This document shows, piece after piece, positions 45,783 to 55,248 of a stretch of DNA of 64,000 nucleotides. The DNA is from Tomitella biformata AHU 1821 (lineage in GTDB: Bacteria; Actinomycetota; Actinomycetes; Mycobacteriales; Mycobacteriaceae), in assembly GCF_000524475.1 (NCBI RefSeq), contig NZ_BAVQ01000084.1:1-64000 (forward strand), written 5' to 3'. Under the pieces are notes generated by a model. The model was not told the origin of the DNA. It saw only the letters and a program-made list of their open reading frames with translations, and ran no database searches. Numbering within the stretch: the stretch's first letter is position 1; each line of letters opens with the position of its first letter. A program made the position numbers and the translations under genes.

Positions 45783-45859
45783 TCTTTATAGAAGATTGTG
45801 ACTAGCAGTTGATGTGCCACCCCCTAGCGCATGCGGACTGCTACGACGAAGGAGTCGCT

Positions 45860-46345
45860 ATGCACTGTCCGTTCTGCCGCCACCCTGATTCCCGTGTGGT
45901 TGATTCGCGGGAGGCGGAGGAGGGGCAGGCGATCCGGCGCAGGCGATCCTGCCCGGAATGCGGTCGACGGTTCACCACCGTCGAGACCGCAGTGCTGTCC
46001 GTGGTCAAGCGGAGCGGTGTCAAGGAGCCCTTCAGCCGGTCCAAGGTGATCCGGGGCGTGCGAAGCGCCTGCCGAGGCCGTCATGTCGATGACGATGCAC
46101 TGAACGTGCTGGCCCAGAGGGTGGAAGAGGCGGTACGCGCGACCGGTTCGGCGGAGATCGCGAGCCAAGACGTCGGCCTCGCGATTCTGGGGCCGTTGCG
46201 TGACCTTGACGAGGTCGCCTATCTCCGATTCGCGTCCGTCTACCGGGCTTACAGCTCTGCCGCCGACTTCGAGAGCGAGATCCACGACTTGCGCGAGTAC
46301 CAGAACGCCAAGGCCGCCGACGGGGCCGTTTCCGCGTCGAGCTGA
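45860..46345 (+). CDS. nrdR: Ribonucleotide reductase repressor NrdR
   Basis: About 161 residues. Zinc ribbon with two Cys pairs ([11 protein letters not shown] and SCPECGRRF) at residues 3-37, then the ATP-cone domain ([23 protein letters not shown]...). It senses dATP/ATP and represses nrd operons. ATG 45860 has GGAG 8 nt upstream; a longer frame from 45809 lacks family similarity. The C-terminal 15 residues are variable. Order lexA-chiZ-nrdR is that of mycobacteria (Rv2720-Rv2718c). Confidence 0.96.
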   Translation: MHCPFCRHPDSRVVDSREAEEGQAIRRRRSCPECGRRFTTVETAVLSVVKRSGVKEPFSRSKVIRGVRSACRGRHVDDDALNVLAQRVEEAVRATGSAEIASQDVGLAILGPLRDLDEVAYLRFASVYRAYSSAADFESEIHDLREYQNAKAADGAVSASS

Positions 46346-46361
46346 ACAATCGCGGCCAGCT

Positions 46362-46384
46362 GCCCCCGACATGACTGCGGGGGC
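46362..46384. terminator. Short GC hairpin between nrdR and the ABC-F gene
   Basis: GCCCCCG (46362-46368) and CGGGGGC (46378-46384) form a perfect 7-bp stem around 9 nt, in the 39-bp gap between two convergent stops. Probable bidirectional terminator. Confidence 0.55.
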
Positions 46385-48004
46385 CTACCCGGCTGAGTCC
46401 GTCGACGCGTCTAGACGGAGCTCCCGGCCCTGCCAGCGTGATCGCAGCCACCGATCGTGACTTGCCACCACGATCGCCCCCGGGCCGGTGCCCAGTGCCT
46501 CTTCCAGCTCGTCGCACAGCCGCGGCGAGAGGTGATTGGTGGGCTCGTCGAGAAGCAGTAGTTCGGGTGGCTGGGCCATCAGCAGCGCCAACTCCAGCCG
46601 ACGGCGCTGACCGACGGACAACTCGCCGACCGCCCGGTCTTGATCCCAGGTCGAGAGCAGGCCGAGGGACTGCAGGGGCACGGATTCGGCGAGTTCCGTG
46701 CCGAGGGCCAGGTCGTAGATCTCGCGTGCGGTGCGGTCACTCCGATCAAAGGCGGTGTCCTGGGCCAACAGGCCGGTCGTCAGCCCCGGACGGCGCACCA
46801 TCGTGCCCGTGTGACTGAGCGCGCCGGCGAGCACCGCGAGCAGAGTGGACTTGCCCGCGCCGTTCGTCCCCGTGACGAGAAGTCGTTCGGTGGGTCCGAT
46901 GTCGAGACTGTCCATCGTCATCCGGCCCCGGACCCGAACGCCCCGCATGGTCACGACTGGCTCGCCCGGCGGGCCGGTGGTGAACGCGCCAGGGCTGAAC
47001 CGCAGGGGCTGGGGAGGCTCAGCGACCTGGTCGCGTTCGAGTTTCTCAAGCCGGCGGGTGGCATTGCGCACGCGGCGCGCGATCTGGGTCTGCACGCGGC
47101 CGCCGGCATGGCCGTATCCCATTTTCTCGTTGTCCTGTTTGATGTTGTTCGGCGCCACCTCGTAGGCGGTCACCGCCGCGGCGTGGCGCGCCAACTCCAA
47201 CTTCTCCTGCTCGTCGATGAAACGGCGCTGCCAGCGGGCCCGCTCAGAGGTCTTGTGCGCCAGGTAGGCGGTGTAATTGCCGCCATAACGGGTGGGGCCG
47301 TCCACCGCCGGATCGAGATCGATCAGGTCCGTGCAGACGGCGTCGAGGAAGGCGCGGTCGTGGCTGGCCACGACGACGACACCCGGGAGGCTGCGCAACT
47401 GCTCGGACAGGAATGTCGCCGCCTCGTCATCGAGATGATTGGTCGGCTCGTCGAGCAGCAGGGTCGACGGCCGCCGCACCAACAACGCCGCCAGAGCCAG
47501 CCGGCTGCGTTGCCCACCAGATATTGACGTGAGATTGCGATGATGCGGAATGTTTGCGAGACCGAGCCCGGTGAATACTATCTCGGCCCGCCGGTCCGCA
47601 TCCCATACCTCGTGTCGCTGCGCGTGCTCGAGGCGTTCCGCGTATGCGCCGAGCACTTGGGGATCCTCGGGAGCATCCCCGAGTTCCTGTGCGAGCCTGT
47701 CGAGTTCGGCAAGGACCTCGCGTGCGTCCCGGAGCGCGTCGTCGAGGACATCACCGATGGTGGTGGCGTGGTCGAAGGAAATCTCCTGTGGCAGGAACCC
47801 GAGGCCGCTCGGTCGTTCCACACTGCCCGCGTCGGGCTCGTCCGTGCCCGCGAGCAGCCTCAGCAAGGTGGATTTACCGACGCCATTCTCGCCAATGAGG
47901 CCGATCCGGTGGCCGGGCGCCGCGGTGAGGGAGACGCCGTCGAGCACTCGTCTGGCCCCGAATGTGCGGACGAGACCGTGAGCGAGCAATGCTGGTACAG
48001 ACAT
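46385..48004 (-). CDS. ABC-F family ATPase
   Basis: A 539-residue soluble protein with two ABC domains and no membrane part, so a ribosome-associated ABC-F factor. The first domain has GENGVGKST, ISGGQRSRLALA and LLLDEPTNHLDD; the second has GTNGAGKST, LSVGQRRRLELA (Val replaces the first Gly of the usual SGGQ) and LLLDEPTNHLS. The interdomain linker is the basic helical stretch around RRFIDEQEKLELARHAAA. Members either protect ribosomes from antibiotics or rescue stalled ones; the sequence does not tell which. It lies 75 bp downstream of hrpA with AGGAG before its ATG. Confidence 0.88.
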   Translation of the reverse strand: MSVPALLAHGLVRTFGARRVLDGVSLTAAPGHRIGLIGENGVGKSTLLRLLAGTDEPDAGSVERPSGLGFLPQEISFDHATTIGDVLDDALRDAREVLAELDRLAQELGDAPEDPQVLGAYAERLEHAQRHEVWDADRRAEIVFTGLGLANIPHHRNLTSISGGQRSRLALAALLVRRPSTLLLDEPTNHLDDEAATFLSEQLRSLPGVVVVASHDRAFLDAVCTDLIDLDPAVDGPTRYGGNYTAYLAHKTSERARWQRRFIDEQEKLELARHAAAVTAYEVAPNNIKQDNEKMGYGHAGGRVQTQIARRVRNATRRLEKLERDQVAEPPQPLRFSPGAFTTGPPGEPVVTMRGVRVRGRMTMDSLDIGPTERLLVTGTNGAGKSTLLAVLAGALSHTGTMVRRPGLTTGLLAQDTAFDRSDRTAREIYDLALGTELAESVPLQSLGLLSTWDQDRAVGELSVGQRRRLELALLMAQPPELLLLDEPTNHLSPRLCDELEEALGTGPGAIVVASHDRWLRSRWQGRELRLDASTDSAG

Positions 48005-48079
48005 GGTGGACTCCTGGGTGTTGGTTCACCCGGCGTCGCCGAGGTCGTGTGCCGCAGTGGGGGCATCCACAGGCTTAGA

Positions 48080-51000
48080 TCATCCGAGTGCGGCGATCGC
48101 CTTGATGATCCGCTTCTCGCTCACCGGTTGCGCCGTGCCCAACCGCTGGGCGAACAGCCCCACCCGCAGTTCCTCGATCAGCCAGTAGACGTCCAGCACC
48201 TGCGGACTGCTCGCCTTGGCCGGCGGACACGTGTCGAGGTAGTGCTGCAGGGCGCCGTAGACCCGGTTCAACGTGTGCATCCCTGAATTCTCGCGGGCCA
48301 TCGCCGCGGGTGCCAGGCCCTTCGGCGCCGCCTCCAATCGTTGGGCCGCGGCTGCGAGGTATCGGGGAAGATGCGCCACGCGCGCGGCACCGGTCTCCAG
48401 TAGGAATCCCTGGTGGACCAGGTCCGCCACCTGGTCGCGGACGTCGTCGGCGGTGGCGGGATCCGCGGCGGGGAGCAGACGCTGGACCTGTGCCCACTGC
48501 TCGACCACCTGCGCTGCCGAGCGCAGAATGGCAGAGGTGCGGGGATAGAGGTCCGCGGCGACCGACTTGCGCAGGGCCTCGAATGCCGCGGCGTCCCGTA
48601 CCGCGGGGCCCATGCCCATCAGCTCGTCGATCGCGCACTCGTGGGCCTCTGCGAGCAGCCCCGACAGGCCGCCAAACGGGTACTGGCTCAGCAACAGCCG
48701 GTAGCGGTTGTCGAAATCAGAGATCAGCATCTTGGGTGGCCCCGGCAGGGCGTTGAGCAGAAGTTGGCGGGTCCCGGCGCGCATGAGTTGCCGCTGCTCC
48801 GCCTGGGTGGCGACCACTCGGACGCCCACGGCGGCGGCGATTGGGGCAGCGGGTGCGGCCCCGGCCTTGCTGGCCTTGCCGGACGCAGACGCCTTCTGCG
48901 GTTCCACGGCGAGCGTGGGGTAGCCGATAACTTTCTGGCCGCCCACGGTCCGCGTCACCTGGTCCGGGATTGCGCCCAGCGTCTCCGAGGTCCACTCGAG
49001 GGTGGCGGGTCGGGCGGCGTCCAGGCCCTGGGCCGCGCTGGCGGCGCGAATCTGCTTCGCCAGCGAGTGCTTGAGGGCTGCAAGGTCTTTTGAGCGTCCC
49101 AGCTCGTGGCCGTCCGCTCCGGTCGCGATGAACCCCATGCGCAGGTGCGGCGGTAAGGCGTCGGGGACAAATTCCCGCGGCGAGATGGCGCAGTTGCCCA
49201 GGCGCGACAGCTCGCGCGCCAGCGCCGTGTTGAGCGGCTCGGTGCGCGGCTTGATCGAGGCCATCGCGGCGGCCGCGAAGTCGGGTGCGGGCACGACGGT
49301 CCGGCGGGCGGGCTTCGGGAGCGATTTGATCATGGCCGTGGCGAGGTCGAGACGCAGCCCCGGGACCAGCCAGTCGAAGCCGACAGGTTGGATCTGGGCT
49401 AGGAGCTCGATCGGGATCCGCGCGGTCACTCCGTCATCCGGGTGGCCGGGCTCGAAATGATAGGTCAGCGGGAAGCGGAGCTGGCCCTGCTGCCAGGCGT
49501 CGGGGTAGTCGGCGGAGTTGACCCGGTTGGCGTCATCGTTGGTGACGGTCTGCTGCTGGAAGCTCAGCAGATCTGGGTCGGCCTTGCGCGCCTTCTTCCA
49601 CCACGAGTCGAAGTGGCGGGCGGAGACGACGGACTCCCCGACACGCTTGTCATAGAAATCGAATAGGTCGTCGTCCTCGACCACGATGTCGCGGCGGCGC
49701 GCCCGATGCTCGAGTTCCTCCATGGACTCGAGCAAGGCTCGATTGTGGTGGAAGAAATCGTGATTGGTCTGCCACTCGCCCTGCACCAGCGCATGCCGGA
49801 TGAACAGGTCGCGGGACGCCTCCTGGTCGATCTGGCCATACGGGACCAGTCTCCTGGCGACGAGCGGAACCCCGTAGAGGGTGACCTTCTCGTAGGCCAT
49901 GGCGGCGGCGCGCTTGCTGGACCAGTGAGGCTCGGAGTAGGAGCTCTTGACCAGATGCGGCGCCAACGTCTCGGCCCACTCCGGCTGGATCTGGGCGACG
50001 GACCGCGCCCACAGGCGCGAGGTCTCCACCAGCTCGCCAGCCATGATCCAGCGCGGGGGCTTCTTGAACAGCGAGGATCCGGGGAAGACAGCGAAGCGGG
50101 CCCCGCGCGCTCCCAGGAAGTCCTTTTTGTCACCCTCGCGCAGGCCGATGTGGGAGAGCAGCCCGGACAGCAGGGACTGGTGGATCGCGTCCTCGGAGGC
50201 GTCCACGGTGTTGCGGTCCCAGTTGAGCTCGCGGGTGATCTGCTTGAGCTGCCCATGCAGGTCCTGCCACTCGCGGATGCGCATCCAGTGCAGAAACTCG
50301 GTCCGACACATCTTGCGGAACTGGCTCGAGGACAAGGCATGCCGCTGCTCGCCGAGGTACTCCCACAGCCGCAGATAGGCCAGGAAGTCCGAGCCCGCGA
50401 CATTGAATCGCGCATGCTGCTGGTCCGCGGCCTGCTGGTGCTCGGCGGGCCGCTCGCGGACATCCTGCATGGACACGGCGGAGACGATCACGAGCATCTC
50501 CCGCAGGCAGCCCTGGCGGTGCGCCTCGAGCAGCATCCGGCCCATGCGTGGATCGACGGGCAGCCGGGCGAGCGCTTTGCCGTTGTCGGTGAGGGTGTTG
50601 ACCTCGCCGGGCTTCGTGGCGGCCACGATCGCCCCGAGCTCCTGGAGCAGGCTGACGCCGTCGCGCACCGCGCGCGAGTCCGGCGGCTCCACAAAAGGGA
50701 ACGCGGCGATATCGCCCAGGCCCAGGGCGGTCATCTGCAGGATGACCGACGCCAAGTTGGTGCGCAGGATCTCCGGCTCGGTGAACGCCGGCCTGGAGTC
50801 GTAGTCCTCCTCGGAGTACAGGCGGATGCAGATGCCGTCGGCGACGCGGCCGCACCGGCCGGAGCGCTGGTTGGCGGAGGCCTGCGAGATGTCCTCGATA
50901 GGCAGGCGCTGGACCTTGGTGCGCACGGAGTACCGGGAGATGCGGGCGAGGCCGGTGTCGATCACGTACCGGATGCCGGGGACCGTGAGCGAGGTCTCCG

Positions 51001-52099
51001 CGACGTTGGTGGACAGCACGATCCGCCGCCCGGCGTGGCCGCGGAAGACCTTGTGCTGATCGGCGGCGGAGAGCCGGGCATACAGCGAGAGGATCTCCGT
51101 GTTGCGGAAGTTGCGCTCCCGCAAGGCGTCTGCCGCGTCGCGGATCTCGCGCTCGCCGGATAGAAACACCAGGATGTCCCCGTCGCCCGCCTTGAGCAGC
51201 TCCGTGGCCGCCTCGCAGATGGCGTCCAGTGGGTCGCGGTCGATTGTCTGCTCGCCCTGCTGGACCGTGAGCGGGCGGTACCGCATCTCGACGGGGAAGG
51301 TGCGGCCGGAGACCTCGATGATCGGTGCGGGGACGCCGTTGACACCGAAGTGCTCAGCGAAGCGCTGCGGGTCGATGGTGGCGGAGGTGATGATGACCTT
51401 CAGGTCCGGCCGGCGCGGCAGCAGCTGCTTGAGGTAGCCCAGGATGAAGTCGATGTTCAGGCTGCGCTCGTGGGCCTCGTCGATGATCAGCGTGTCGTAG
51501 CGCCACAGCATGCGGTCGCGCTGGATCTCGTTGAGGAGGATGCCGTCGGTCATGACCTTGACGAGAGTTTTGTCCGAGACGTGGTCCGTGAACCGCACCG
51601 TGTAGCCGATGGTCTCGCCCAGGGGGCGGTCCAGCTCCTCGGCGATGCGCTCCGCGACCGTGCGGGCGGCGAGGCGGCGGGGCTGGGTGTGCCCGATCAG
51701 CCCGCGCACGCCCCGGCCCAACTCGAGGCAGATCTTGGGGATCTGGGTGGTCTTGCCGGAGCCGGTCTCGCCGGCCACGATCACGACCTGGTGCTTGTCG
51801 ATCGCGGCGGCGATGTCCTCGCGCCGCGCCGTGACGGGCAGCGATTCCGGGTAGGTGATCGGTGGGACGCTCGCGCGGCGGACCTGCACGGCCGACTGCG
51901 CGCGCTCGATCTCGGCGGCGATCGCGGTCAGCGCGTCCGGCGTGCGGGCCTTGTCCAGGCGTCGGCCCAGCCGGGACTCGTCGCGCAGGGTCAGGTCCGA
52001 GAGCGACCGGGCGAGGTCGCTGCGCCGGGGACCGGACTGGTTCCGGGGGCGAGACTGGGCGGCGGAGGAGTCCGCGGCGGCGGAGGGTGAGGTCGACAT
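48080..52099 (-). CDS. hrpA: ATP-dependent RNA helicase HrpA
   Basis: About 1339 residues, the full length of HrpA. DEAH-box helicase: motif I GETGSGKTTQIPKI (near residue 110), motif II DEAHERSLNIDF, motif III SATID, motif VI QRSGRCGRV, followed by HA2/OB folds and the long HrpA-specific C-terminal half (DUF3418). In enterobacteria it resolves stalled or collided ribosomes. ATG 52099 is preceded by GGGGGAAG; the 13 codons upstream in frame look non-coding. The ABC-F gene downstream may share its transcript, which would pair two ribosome-linked factors. Confidence 0.95.
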   Translation of the reverse strand: MSTSPSAAADSSAAQSRPRNQSGPRRSDLARSLSDLTLRDESRLGRRLDKARTPDALTAIAAEIERAQSAVQVRRASVPPITYPESLPVTARREDIAAAIDKHQVVIVAGETGSGKTTQIPKICLELGRGVRGLIGHTQPRRLAARTVAERIAEELDRPLGETIGYTVRFTDHVSDKTLVKVMTDGILLNEIQRDRMLWRYDTLIIDEAHERSLNIDFILGYLKQLLPRRPDLKVIITSATIDPQRFAEHFGVNGVPAPIIEVSGRTFPVEMRYRPLTVQQGEQTIDRDPLDAICEAATELLKAGDGDILVFLSGEREIRDAADALRERNFRNTEILSLYARLSAADQHKVFRGHAGRRIVLSTNVAETSLTVPGIRYVIDTGLARISRYSVRTKVQRLPIEDISQASANQRSGRCGRVADGICIRLYSEEDYDSRPAFTEPEILRTNLASVILQMTALGLGDIAAFPFVEPPDSRAVRDGVSLLQELGAIVAATKPGEVNTLTDNGKALARLPVDPRMGRMLLEAHRQGCLREMLVIVSAVSMQDVRERPAEHQQAADQQHARFNVAGSDFLAYLRLWEYLGEQRHALSSSQFRKMCRTEFLHWMRIREWQDLHGQLKQITRELNWDRNTVDASEDAIHQSLLSGLLSHIGLREGDKKDFLGARGARFAVFPGSSLFKKPPRWIMAGELVETSRLWARSVAQIQPEWAETLAPHLVKSSYSEPHWSSKRAAAMAYEKVTLYGVPLVARRLVPYGQIDQEASRDLFIRHALVQGEWQTNHDFFHHNRALLESMEELEHRARRRDIVVEDDDLFDFYDKRVGESVVSARHFDSWWKKARKADPDLLSFQQQTVTNDDANRVNSADYPDAWQQGQLRFPLTYHFEPGHPDDGVTARIPIELLAQIQPVGFDWLVPGLRLDLATAMIKSLPKPARRTVVPAPDFAAAAMASIKPRTEPLNTALARELSRLGNCAISPREFVPDALPPHLRMGFIATGADGHELGRSKDLAALKHSLAKQIRAASAAQGLDAARPATLEWTSETLGAIPDQVTRTVGGQKVIGYPTLAVEPQKASASGKASKAGAAPAAPIAAAVGVRVVATQAEQRQLMRAGTRQLLLNALPGPPKMLISDFDNRYRLLLSQYPFGGLSGLLAEAHECAIDELMGMGPAVRDAAAFEALRKSVAADLYPRTSAILRSAAQVVEQWAQVQRLLPAADPATADDVRDQVADLVHQGFLLETGAARVAHLPRYLAAAAQRLEAAPKGLAPAAMARENSGMHTLNRVYGALQHYLDTCPPAKASSPQVLDVYWLIEELRVGLFAQRLGTAQPVSEKRIIKAIAALG

Positions 52100-52198
52100 G
52101 CTTCCCCCAGGGTATCCAACGGCGGGCCCGGACCGCACATCTGCGAACCCTTGCCTGTTTTCCCGATACCGCCAGCGGTGCTGTGTGACGATATTGCG

Positions 52199-52870
52199 AT
52201 GACCCAGATCACGGAGCCCGCGGCGCCGCCCGGGGCGGGAATAGTCCTCCGAGCCTTGCGGCTGGCGTTCGCGGCGCTCGGTATCCTGGCGCTCGCGTGG
52301 ATCCCCGTGCGCAACCTTGACGTGGACGCGTTCTCGACGGCTAACTACTTCAGCTACTTCACGATACTAAGCAACGTGCTGGCTGTGATCGTGCTGGCGG
52401 GCGGGGCGCTGGCGGACCCCCGATCCACGGCCTGGCAGCTGCTGCGAGGCGCGACGACGGTCTACATGGTGATCACCGGGATCATCTACGCGGTGCTGCT
52501 CGCCAACGTCGATGTGATGCTCCAGGATGAGTGGATCAACGCGCTGCTGCACCGAATCCTGCCGCTGGTGCTCCTAGCGGACTGGCTCATCGCACCTCCC
52601 CGACGGCCCATCGACGACAAATCGAGCCTGGCCTTCCTCGCGTTCCCGCTGCTGTACGGCGCGTACACGCTGGTCCGCGGCCCCATCGTGGATTGGTACC
52701 CATACCCGTTCCTCGATCCGCGGGAGGACGGCTATCTGCAGCTGGCGATTGGGCTAGTGGTGTTGCTTATCGCGATGGTGTTCATGTCGCTGGCCGTGAA
52801 CGTGGCCGGGCGGATCGCGGCGCGGTGGCGCTATGGCCGTCCCGCGCCGTCGCGGCTCCTGGGTGGATAA
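52199..52870 (+). CDS. Pr6Pr-type integral membrane protein
   Basis: About 223 residues with six hydrophobic segments and the conserved YFSYFTILSNVLAVIVL and HRILPLVLLADWLI...YPYPFLDP blocks of the Pr6Pr (FAR-17a/AIG1-like) membrane family. Function is not established. ATG 52199 is chosen because 16 upstream codons in frame overlap the hrpA 5' region and lack hydrophobic character. It is divergent from hrpA with a 99-bp gap. Confidence 0.75.
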   Translation: MTQITEPAAPPGAGIVLRALRLAFAALGILALAWIPVRNLDVDAFSTANYFSYFTILSNVLAVIVLAGGALADPRSTAWQLLRGATTVYMVITGIIYAVLLANVDVMLQDEWINALLHRILPLVLLADWLIAPPRRPIDDKSSLAFLAFPLLYGAYTLVRGPIVDWYPYPFLDPREDGYLQLAIGLVVLLIAMVFMSLAVNVAGRIAARWRYGRPAPSRLLGG

Positions 52871-52930
52871 CTTTCCGAGCGCTCCGGTGATCGGCCGCGA
52901 TATCCTGAGGTGGCATGCTAGGAGTGAGGC

Positions 52931-54930
52931 ATGTTGATTCGTCCGTGTCCCTGGGGTCGGGTGGAATGGCCGACCCCCCGACTAGTTTGCCGCTGTCCCA
53001 TGGTTGACGTCGACCCGTTCCAGACACAGCGTGACGTGGGCGAAGATGTCCGGTTGGAGCTCGAGGCGGCCGGTTTCGAGGATCCGCAGGAGATTGGGCG
53101 TGGTGGGTTCGGCGTCGTGTATCGCTGCAGGCAGCCCGCATTGGACCGCGCCGTGGCGGTGAAGGTCCTCACCGCCGATATGGACCCGGAGAACAGCGCC
53201 CGGTTCTTTCGGGAACAGCGCGCCATGGGCAGGCTCACCGGGCACCCGAATATAGTCCACATCTTCCAAGTGGGGGAGACCGTCGGCGGCCGTCCCTACA
53301 TCGTGATGGGATACCACCCGCAGGACTCGCTCGACGCCTGGATCCGCACGCGCGGACCGCTCTCGGTGGAGCAGACCCTCCGGCTTGGTGTGAAGATGGC
53401 GGGCGCGCTGGAGACTGCCCACCGAATGGTCATCCTGCACCGCGACGTCAAACCGGGGTATCTGCCGCCAGCTCGACGGGCTACCCCTCGCAATCGAGTT
53501 GGCCGCCGCCCGGATGCGCGTGCTGAGCGCGGAACAGATCCGGCAAAGGCTCGCCGATCGGTACCTGCTGCTGACGACGGGAAGCCGGGAAGCCCCGTCA
53601 CGCCAGCAGACTCTGCGCCTGTGCATCGACTGGAGCTACGACTTGTGCACCGACCAGAAAAAGCTCATGTGGCACCAGCTGTGTGTCTTCGCGGGCAGTT
53701 TCGAGCTCGACGCGGCGGAGGACATCTGCGAGGTGCCCGGGACACACAACGTGCTGGACCTGCTGACATCCCTGGTCGACAAATCCATCCTGATCCGGGA
53801 CGAATACGCGGGGGTCGTGCGATTTCGCCTGCTGGAGACCATCCGGGACTATGGCAAGGAGAAGGCGCAGCGTTCCGAGAACTACCGCGGTCTCCGTCGA
53901 CGTCATGCGGATTGGTTCGAACGACTGGTGGCGCACGCGGAATCGGACTGGATCAGTGCGCGGCAGCTGGAGTGGACAGCGCGCTTGACACGCGAACAAC
54001 CAAACCTGCGCGACGCGCCCGATGACGCGCCCGATGACGCATCTGGACAGGCGCTGCGCATCGCGTCCACGCAATTTCCGTTCTGGCTGTCCCGCGGCTT
54101 GCTCAACGAGGGCCGGTACCGGCTTGATCGCGCATTGCGGCGCCGCGGCGACCAGCCGCTGGCGGATCGGGTCAAAGCTCTGTACGCGGACAGCGTGCTC
54201 GCGGAAATTCAGGGTGACCTGGCGCGCGGACGAGAATTAGTGGACGAGGCGCGCGAGATTGGCGGGGGCGGGGGCGATCCCGTGGTGTCTGCGCGCATCG
54301 CTCATGCTGCGGGCCTGCTGGCACTCTGCAGCGGCGACCTGCCCGTCGCTGTGGTCGAACTCGAGCACGCGTTCTCCGCGTTCGAGGCCTGCGATGATCT
54401 GACCGAGCAGACCTGGATCCTCGTCATGCTCGGATTGGCTTACGAGTTGCAGGGCGACAGCTCGCGAGCGATGGACTGCCACGAGCGTGTCCTCGCGCTG
54501 ACCGAATCGCGGGGCGAGTCTGTCTTCCGGTCGTATTCGCTGTGAGGTCTGTCCGGCCTTGCTGGTTCAGGGAAACACCAGCAAGGCCGGACAGCTGCTC
54601 GAGCAGGGGTTGCAACTGACCTGGATCGCGGATGAACCGCTGGCTGCCTCTGTTTGCCTGGAGGCCCTGGCGTGGATAGCCGCCACTGATAACCGCATGA
54701 GCCGTGCGGCGGTGTTGGCTGGCGCCGCCGAAGGGCTGGGACGCGCAGTGGGCAGCTCCTCGTCGGTCCTGTTCCACAATCTGCAGAAGTACCACGACAA
54801 ATGCAAACAGTTGACCCGGAAGGCGCTGGGAGACAGAGAGTTCGAGACTCTTCTGCGAAAGGGAAATCACCTCGACCTTCAGGAAGCGGTCGCCTTCGCA
54901 CTGGGCACGGACTCTTCGGCGGAGAAGTAA
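52931..54930 (+). pseudogene. Decayed Ser/Thr kinase-ATPase-TPR regulator (PknK/LuxR type)
   Basis: Three pieces in three different frames. Piece 1 (from 52931, or ATG 53000) is a kinase N-lobe (IGRGGFGVVYRC, VAVKVL) that runs to HRDVKPG and then breaks at about 53457. Piece 2 resumes in another frame as the end of an NB-ARC-type ATPase (ICRQLDGLPLAIELAAARM), then TPR-like repeats, to a stop at about 54545. Piece 3 (54559-54930) continues the repeats and stops where the LuxR helix-turn-helix should start. The kinase C-lobe with DFG, and the ATPase P-loop, are missing. Large internal deletion, later frameshift and 3' truncation. The intact family form is common in actinobacteria. Confidence 0.87.
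54549..54594. repeat. Perfect 17-bp inverted repeat at the second break of the pseudogene
   Basis: CTGTCCGGCCTTGCTGG (54549-54565) and its exact reverse complement (54578-54594), loop TTCAGGGAAACA. It starts 4 bp after the stop that ends the second piece and reaches into the third. It may be a hairpin formed by a replication or repair error, or a terminator. Confidence 0.8.
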
Positions 54931-54964
54931 GCGCCGCGGCCGCTAGCGCGACGAGCAGCCGGCC

Positions 54965-55231
54965 TCAGCGGCGTGGGGACCGGACCCGACGCCGTAGCTG
55001 GCGGCCTACCCGCTCACGGGCAGTGCGCGGCTCCGGCTGGAGCGGCACCACTGTCCGGTCCGAGGCCGCCGCGGCCCGCGCATGGCGCTCATGCAGGCGG
55101 TCGCGGACCTCGTCTGGGGTGTACGCGCGGCGCTGGCGCTCCGCCCGCACGGCGACGGCGCCGGTGGCCGCGACGCCGACGACGCCGGCGAGGCCGAGAA
55201 GCTTCCAGACGGTGCTCGCGTTGATGGGCAT
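54965..55231 (-). CDS. Small single-helix membrane protein
   Basis: About 88 residues. Polar start (PINAST), one membrane helix (VWKLLGLAGVVGVAATGAVAV), then a strongly basic cytoplasmic tail rich in Arg and Ala (RAERQRRAYTPDEVRDRLHERHARAA), resembling small conserved actinobacterial membrane proteins. Function unknown. ATG 55231 is 17 bp from the divergent gene's ATG; TACCCT (55243-55238) lies 6 nt upstream, which predicts leaderless translation. The frame continues 9 codons further upstream, into the neighbouring gene. Confidence 0.7.
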   Translation of the reverse strand: MPINASTVWKLLGLAGVVGVAATGAVAVRAERQRRAYTPDEVRDRLHERHARAAAASDRTVVPLQPEPRTARERVGRQLRRRVRSPRR

Positions 55232-55248
55232 CGCTCTAGGGTAGACGG
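55232..55248. promoter_or_regulatory. Symmetric divergent leaderless promoter
   Basis: The 17-bp gap between two divergent ATG codons has TAGGGTA at its centre side (55237-55243). Read on + it gives a -10 TAGGGT (55237-55242) 6 nt before ATG 55249; read on - it gives TACCCT (55243-55238) 6 nt before ATG 55231. Both -10 elements overlap by five bases and neither gene has room for a ribosome site. Confidence 0.65.

Noticed and set aside
49706-51163. 485-codon open frame antisense to hrpA
   Set aside because: Shadow of a high-GC coding sequence; no recognisable domain.
52931-53460. Functional stand-alone Ser/Thr kinase
   Set aside because: It stops at HRDVKPG; there is no DFG, activation loop or C-lobe.
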